Below are positions 60,036-64,000 of a stretch of 64,000 nucleotides of DNA, one piece after another. The position numbers and the translations under genes were made by a program. The notes below the pieces were generated by a model. It was not told the DNA's origin and ran no database searches. It saw only the letters and a list, made by a program, of their open reading frames with translations. The DNA is taken from positions 8,250 through 72,249 of the forward strand of contig CAIYFP010000462.1 of NCBI GenBank assembly GCA_903925515.1, in the 5' to 3' direction. Origin of the DNA: an uncultured Verrucomicrobiota bacterium. Its GTDB lineage: Bacteria > Verrucomicrobiota > Verrucomicrobiia > Limisphaerales > UBA9464. Each line of letters begins with the position of its first letter. The first letter of the stretch is position 1.

Positions 60036-60992
60036 ATGAGCGACATGCCTCTTCCCTTCGCCGTCGTCCCGCGCGGCGCCAACACCAATACCGCGCCCGT
60101 CGCGCCCCTCACGGACGCCGACCGCAAGCCCCTCACCAAGAAGGATGTTTCGGCCGACCATCCCACGTGGTGCCCCGGCTGCGGCGACTTCTCCGTGCTC
60201 GCGCTCTACTTCAAGCTCATCGAGAAGCGCCGGATGCATCATGAGAAGATCACCACCGTGGCCGGCATCGGGTGCTCCTCGCGCTTCCCTTACTTCGTCC
60301 AGGCCCACGGCGCCCACTTCATCCACGGCCGCGCCCTCCCGTTCGCCTCGGGCGTCGCCCTCAGCCGTCCCGACCTCCACGTGTTCGTGTTTGGCGGCGA
60401 CGGCGACGCGTTCTCCATCGGCGGCAACCACTTCACCCACACCGCCCGCAAGAACGTGAAGCTCACCTACGTGGTCATGGACAACAACGTCTATGGCCTC
60501 ACCAAGAACCAGACCTCTCCCACGTCGCCGGTCGGGTTCAAGAGCAAGACCGACGTCTGGGGCGCCAAGGACCGCCCCATCAACCCCATCAAGCAGGCCA
60601 TCTTCGCCGGTGCCACCTTCGTCGCGCGCACCACCTCCACGAACCCCAACCACCTCCTCGCCATGATGGAGCAGGCCATGGACCATGACGGCTTCGGCTT
60701 CATCCAGGTGCTCTCCGAGTGCGTCGAGTTCTACCCGGGCGCCTTCGACAATTCCACCCCGCGCAAGGGCGGCGTCTTCGCCGAGGTCCCCAAGGAACAC
60801 GACGTCACCGACGAGTACGCCGCCTATCGCCTTGGCGAGGAACTTTCCCCCGGCAAGTTCGGCGTCTTCTACAAGGTCCAGCGCCCCACCAAGAACGCCA
60901 ACGAGGCCGCCATCATTGCCGACTACCAGTCCAAGGTCGCCGGGCTCCCCCCATGGCAAATCCTCAAGAAGAGCTTCGACCGCATGAAGTGA
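60036..60992 (+). CDS. korB: 2-oxoacid:ferredoxin oxidoreductase, beta subunit (KorB)
   Basis: 318 residues from the ATG at 60036. TPP and cluster residues: TWCPGCGDFSVL (Cys pair), GIGCSSRFPYF, GGDGDAFSIGGNHFTHTARKN (GDG TPP motif) and a further Cys in VLSECVEF, the four positions that hold the 4Fe-4S cluster in two-subunit enzymes. The NNVYGLTKNQTSPTSPVG segment is typical of 2-oxoglutarate-type enzymes. It follows korA and precedes a Dabb gene by 14 bases. Confidence 0.95.
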   Translation: MSDMPLPFAVVPRGANTNTAPVAPLTDADRKPLTKKDVSADHPTWCPGCGDFSVLALYFKLIEKRRMHHEKITTVAGIGCSSRFPYFVQAHGAHFIHGRALPFASGVALSRPDLHVFVFGGDGDAFSIGGNHFTHTARKNVKLTYVVMDNNVYGLTKNQTSPTSPVGFKSKTDVWGAKDRPINPIKQAIFAGATFVARTTSTNPNHLLAMMEQAMDHDGFGFIQVLSECVEFYPGAFDNSTPRKGGVFAEVPKEHDVTDEYAAYRLGEELSPGKFGVFYKVQRPTKNANEAAIIADYQSKVAGLPPWQILKKSFDRMK

Positions 60993-61006
60993 CGCCCATC
61001 CACGCC

Positions 61007-61306
61007 ATGTTCTCGCACGTTGTCATTTTCTGGACCGACCCCGCCCAACCCGGCGCTGCGGACGCCCTCCTCGCCGGTTGCCACGAATACCTTCGCGACA
61101 TCCCCGGCCTGATTCATTACCACGCGGGCAAGATGGTTGGATCGCATCGTCCCGTCGTGGACCAATCCTACCAGGTTGCCCTCAACCTCGTCTTTCCCGA
61201 CAAGGCCACCCAAGACGCCTATCAAGTCCATCCGCGCCACGTGGAATTCGTGGAAAAGGTGTTCAAGAAGGTCTGCGTGAAGGCCGTCGTGTACGACTTC
61301 GCGTGA
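61007..61306 (+). CDS. Cytoplasmic Dabb-domain protein
   Basis: 99 residues: MFSHVVIFWTDPAQPGAADALL start, GLIHYHAGKMVGSHRPVVDQSYQVALNLVFPDKATQDAYQVHPRHVEFVEKV. A single A/B-barrel domain without signal peptide. It overlaps the following GTG start by four bases (GTGA). Function unknown; position in the korAB operon suggests a link to an oxidised or unusual metabolite. Confidence 0.9.
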   Translation: MFSHVVIFWTDPAQPGAADALLAGCHEYLRDIPGLIHYHAGKMVGSHRPVVDQSYQVALNLVFPDKATQDAYQVHPRHVEFVEKVFKKVCVKAVVYDFA

Positions 61307-62493
61307 CCGGCCACCCGTTCCAGCACCAGTTCTTCGACCGGTTGACCGCCGCCGCCGGGGACGGGTCCTTCGTTCGGCTGAATCTCGGCGGCCCCAACGG
61401 TCGTGACCGTTCGCTCCGCAACGTCTTCGTCCGCCCCGTGCGCTTGCGCGGGACGGTTTCATGGTCGTTCACGTACCGCCATGCCACGCGGGACATCACC
61501 AAGAACCTCCCGCCAGACGACGCCGTTGCCCTCCTGAGGCAGCTCGTCGGGAACGAGTTCTCCGACGCGTTCCTTTCTACCACGTCGGGGACGCTGCATC
61601 TGAACGTCCGCAAGGGCCGCGGCCCACGCCTGGTGCCCGGCCCTGTCGAGGACGCCGAACCCCCAAGGCTCGATCACGATCGCCCCCGGCAGCGCACCAT
61701 GGCCCCCCGCGAACATCCATGGTTGCAGGACCTTGGCGTCACCGGCCCGGACGACCGCGTGCGCGCGGGCATGGAGGCCAAGTACCGTCAAATCCATCGG
61801 TTCGTCGAGCTCATGGCCCCGTTGCTGCGCGATGCCGGCCTGCCCCCGGGCCGCACCCCCGCCGTTCTCGACATGGGTTGCGGCAAGGGATACCTCACGT
61901 TCGCCCTCCATGCCCATCTCGCCCGTGCCCTTGGTCGTCCGGCCCGCGTGACCGGCGTCGAGCAACGCTCCGAGCTTGCCGAGGCCGCCAACCGCGTCGC
62001 CGCCGCCCATGGCATGGATGGGTTGCAATTCGTGACCGGCACGATTGGCTCGACCGTCGTGAACGCCGCCGACGTCGTCGTGGCGCTCCAGGCCTGTGAC
62101 ACGGCGACCGACGACGCCCTTGCCAAGGGCGTCGAGGCAGGCGCCCGCTTGATCGTGGTCGCACCTTGCTGTCATCGGGAGGTCGCCAAGTGCATGGCCG
62201 CGCCCGCTCCTCTTGCCGATGCCCTTCGGCACGGGATCCTGTTCCAGCGCGAGGCCGAGTTCGTCACGGACGCCCTGCGCGCCGCCTTGCTCGAAGTCTC
62301 CGGCTACGAGGCCAAGGTCTTTGAGTTCATCTCCCCGGAGCACACCAGCAAGAACCTGATGATCTCCGCCGTGCATCGGGGCACCCCATCCCCGGATGCC
62401 CTGCTGCGCGCCGTCCAGCTCGCCCGGTTCTACTCGGTGACAGACCAACGGCTCGCACGGCTCCTTCGCATTCCGTTGGCGTCCGCCGCGTGA
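61303..62493 (+). CDS. SAM-dependent methyltransferase (Methyltransf_32-like)
   Basis: 396 residues from the GTG at 61303. The N-terminal about 140 residues (NLGGPNGRDRSLRNVFVRPV, WSFTYRHATRDITKNLP) form a separate domain that may bind RNA. The Rossmann part begins VLDMGCGKGYLTFALHAHL, then VTGVEQRSELAEAANR, VALQACDTATDDALAKGV and VVAPCCHREV. The last motif is characteristic of the group that includes eukaryotic METTL25-like proteins. It overlaps rsm22 (GTGA). Probably an RNA methyltransferase; target unknown. Confidence 0.85.
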   Translation: MTGHPFQHQFFDRLTAAAGDGSFVRLNLGGPNGRDRSLRNVFVRPVRLRGTVSWSFTYRHATRDITKNLPPDDAVALLRQLVGNEFSDAFLSTTSGTLHLNVRKGRGPRLVPGPVEDAEPPRLDHDRPRQRTMAPREHPWLQDLGVTGPDDRVRAGMEAKYRQIHRFVELMAPLLRDAGLPPGRTPAVLDMGCGKGYLTFALHAHLARALGRPARVTGVEQRSELAEAANRVAAAHGMDGLQFVTGTIGSTVVNAADVVVALQACDTATDDALAKGVEAGARLIVVAPCCHREVAKCMAAPAPLADALRHGILFQREAEFVTDALRAALLEVSGYEAKVFEFISPEHTSKNLMISAVHRGTPSPDALLRAVQLARFYSVTDQRLARLLRIPLASAA

Positions 62494-63521
62494 ACTTCGA
62501 GTCGCTCAACTGGAACATCCTCGACCGCCTCCGTGGCACATTCCTCGAAGGCAAGCCCGTCCGAAGGGCCTACTGGAACGGCACCGAGGACCTCGCCCAG
62601 TACGACCAGACCTTCGGGGAACGTATTGGCTGGAAGTGGGACGCCCTCGTCCGCGAATTGAAGCTGCGTCGGTGGAACCCCCCCGCCGACGTCGATCATC
62701 TGATCGACTGGGGCTGTGGCAGCGGCGTGGCCGGGCGACGCGTGCTGGCCGCGTTTCCCTCGTTGCGCAGCCTCACGGTCTTTGATCATTCGCCCCACGC
62801 CGTGGGCTTCGCGGCCGCCCAAGCGGCGGCCCGGTTTCCATGGATCCGCATCGTCCAGGCCTCCGCGGCGCCTTCCCTCAAGGACTCCATGGTCGTCCTC
62901 AGCCATGTCTGGAACGAGTTGCCTTTGCCCATCGCGCACGAACTCCTTGCCCAACTTTCAAATGCAAGGGTCATCCTGTGGGTCGAGCCCGGCACGCATG
63001 CGTTGGCCCGCAAGCTCCAGGCCGTCCGGGAAGAATTCATCGAACGATTCGACGTGGTCGCACCTTGTACGCATCACGCCCGATGCCCCCTCCTTGCGTC
63101 CGGCCATGATCGCGATTGGTGCCACCATTTTGCCCCGCCGCCCGCCCTCGTCTTCACCGACGGCAACTGGGTCAGGTTCGCACGCAGGGCAGGGGTGGAC
63201 CTGAGGTCGTTGCCCTATTCATGCCTCGCCATGGTGGCCCGGCCGTCCGGCGCCTGCCCTGCTCCCCCGCTTCCATGGTCACGCACCCTCGGACGCGCCG
63301 ATGTCGGGAAGACTCACGCCACCCTCCACGTTTGCTCGAACGGCTGCATCCGGAGTGTCGGCCTTGAAAAGCGAGCTGCCCCGCAGGCTCACGCCACGCT
63401 CAAGCGGGACCCGCTCGCGGTGCTCGGGTTGATTCATGAACCGGATGAATTCGGGGCGCCCGTGCGGTTGATCCTGCATGACGCGAAGTCCATGAATCCC
63501 CAATCATCCGCGCCCGGCTGA
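62490..63521 (+). CDS. Rsm22/METTL17-like methyltransferase-fold protein with cysteine cluster
   Basis: 343 residues from the GTG at 62490, overlapping the previous stop. The Rossmann motif is LIDWGCGSGVAGRR (72-84), then VLSHVWNELP. The cysteines Cys193-x5-Cys199-x11-Cys211 (APCTHHARCPLLASGHDRDWCHHF) and Cys245 (LPYSCLAM) match the arrangement of Rsm22 proteins, where METTL17 binds a 4Fe-4S cluster. The family acts in small-subunit ribosome assembly. The last about 70 residues are low-complexity. Last gene of the korAB-dabb-mtase-rsm22 unit. Confidence 0.88.
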   Translation: MNFESLNWNILDRLRGTFLEGKPVRRAYWNGTEDLAQYDQTFGERIGWKWDALVRELKLRRWNPPADVDHLIDWGCGSGVAGRRVLAAFPSLRSLTVFDHSPHAVGFAAAQAAARFPWIRIVQASAAPSLKDSMVVLSHVWNELPLPIAHELLAQLSNARVILWVEPGTHALARKLQAVREEFIERFDVVAPCTHHARCPLLASGHDRDWCHHFAPPPALVFTDGNWVRFARRAGVDLRSLPYSCLAMVARPSGACPAPPLPWSRTLGRADVGKTHATLHVCSNGCIRSVGLEKRAAPQAHATLKRDPLAVLGLIHEPDEFGAPVRLILHDAKSMNPQSSAPG

Positions 63522-63777
63522 AATCCCGTCCCCCCAAAACTCGACAGCTTGCCAAGGTTCCCAGGTCATGAGGCACCGGTGGTCCTCTGGTCCCAAAAAC
63601 GGCAGCGGGCGTGGGGATCAGTCCAACCCTCACGTGGAGCTCAAGGCATGGCCCATGCCGCAGGCCACGAGCCCTCACGCGGGCAGCAAGGATGCCGCAC
63701 CTCCGAGCGTCGGGGGCAGCCTCGCAGCGGCATCCTGCCGCTGGACGTCATCCAGCCAGAGTTGAGGCGGAGCAACC
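63522..63777. other. Intergenic region with a small palindrome
   Basis: 256 bases without a recognised gene. CAGCGGCA, three bases, TGCCGCTG (63725-63743) is a perfect inverted repeat. The area leads into the transposase remnant and may be its decayed flank. Confidence 0.45.
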
Positions 63778-64000
63778 ATGCGCCGCACGCGCCACCCAGT
63801 TCTCCCAGCCGTTGCAATGGCCCCCACCGGAAACCTTGCCCTCCACGCCGTCAACGCCCTCCTTGACCAGCTCCCGCAACGCGGGAGGGACCTCTTCGCC
63901 GCCGAGTTCGACGTCGTCCTCCATGACCGGACCAGCACCAGCTTCAAGAACGATCCGCCCCTCCAAGTCCTCGCGTAAGGAGGACGGAAGCTCTCGATCT
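63778..64000 (+). pseudogene. Decayed transposase fragment (IS1634/IS4-like), cut by the window edge
   Basis: In frame from 63778 the segment ALHAVNALLDQLPQRGRDLFAAEFDVVLHDRTSTSFKNDPP resembles the IS4/IS1634 transposase stretch where R-W-x-D-L-F-x-A-x-F-D-V-L-L-Y-D-L-T-S-T-Y-F-E-x-D-P-P precedes the first catalytic Asp region. Here Tyr is replaced by His, Leu by Arg and Tyr by Ser, and a TAA stops the frame at 63976-63978. Both the truncated N-terminus and these changes point to a dead remnant. The match is from memory of the family pattern, not a search. Confidence 0.5.

Overview
The window is a GC-rich chromosomal segment that reads as Verrucomicrobiota, most likely near Limisphaerales/Pedosphaera. 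Direct signs are: two DUF1549/DUF1553 plus DUF1501 gene pairs, three prepilin-like proteins with the [16 protein letters not shown] segment and (in two) a C-terminal H-X9-DG motif, a PEP-CTERM protein, large FG-GAP/UnbV secreted proteins, Tat-exported Gfo/Idh/MocA and DUF1501 proteins, a DUF6600 lipoprotein and ribosomal genes that mostly lack Shine-Dalgarno sequences. The phylum call is inference from this combination. I saw no rRNA, tRNA, CRISPR array, prophage or intact insertion sequence.

Layout. 1-12.7 kb: end of an FG-GAP/UnbV protein coupled to an FGE-like lipoprotein, dnaG, a DUF6600 lipoprotein, two exported proteins (one PEP-CTERM) and a convergent CotH/EF-hand protein. 12.8-17.7 kb (minus): iscA-hscB-thiS sulfur/iron-sulfur cluster, then hisD-hisC-lipoate ligase. 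17.9-22.5 kb: two prepilin-like genes, a NUDIX hydrolase, a Dabb protein and rmuC. 22.5-30.1 kb: two mirror-image DUF1549-DUF1501 operons pointing at each other. 30.1-35.8 kb: small membrane protein, purD, an exported PPP-type phosphatase, an exported Gfo/Idh/MocA oxidoreductase and an orphan OmpR-type regulator. 36-41.3 kb: rpsL-rpsG-(terminator)-fusA-rpsJ-rplC-rplD-rplW, ending abruptly with a strong terminator where rplB would normally follow. 41.4-46 kb: radical SAM protein, an NtrC-like regulator with its membrane histidine kinase, and a divergent stand-alone receiver gene behind a sigma-54-like promoter and two related upstream sites. 46.7-54 kb: aconitase, then four genes (SDR, epimerase, TPR protein, RsmB-like methyltransferase) joined by 4-base stop/start overlaps. 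54.1-57.8 kb: exported beta-helix-like protein and the third prepilin-like gene. 58.2-63.5 kb: korA-korB-dabb-methyltransferase-rsm22, the last three overlapping by 4 bases. The right edge holds a decayed transposase fragment.

Most interesting: (1) the NtrB/NtrC-like pair with a sigma-54-type promoter and two GCGGACGT sites 84 bp apart in front of a stand-alone receiver gene; (2) an RNA m5C methyltransferase preceded by about 385 residues of Arg/Gly/Pro-rich low-complexity sequence with an internal tandem repeat; (3) an intrinsic terminator between rpsG and fusA and a split S10 cluster; (4) shared SD-less leaders of rpsG and rpsJ, and leaderless-looking promoters of hisD and iscA; (5) a bacterial Rsm22 with four cysteines placed like an iron-sulfur site, coupled to a second methyltransferase. 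All reading was by eye; no searches or structure predictions were run.
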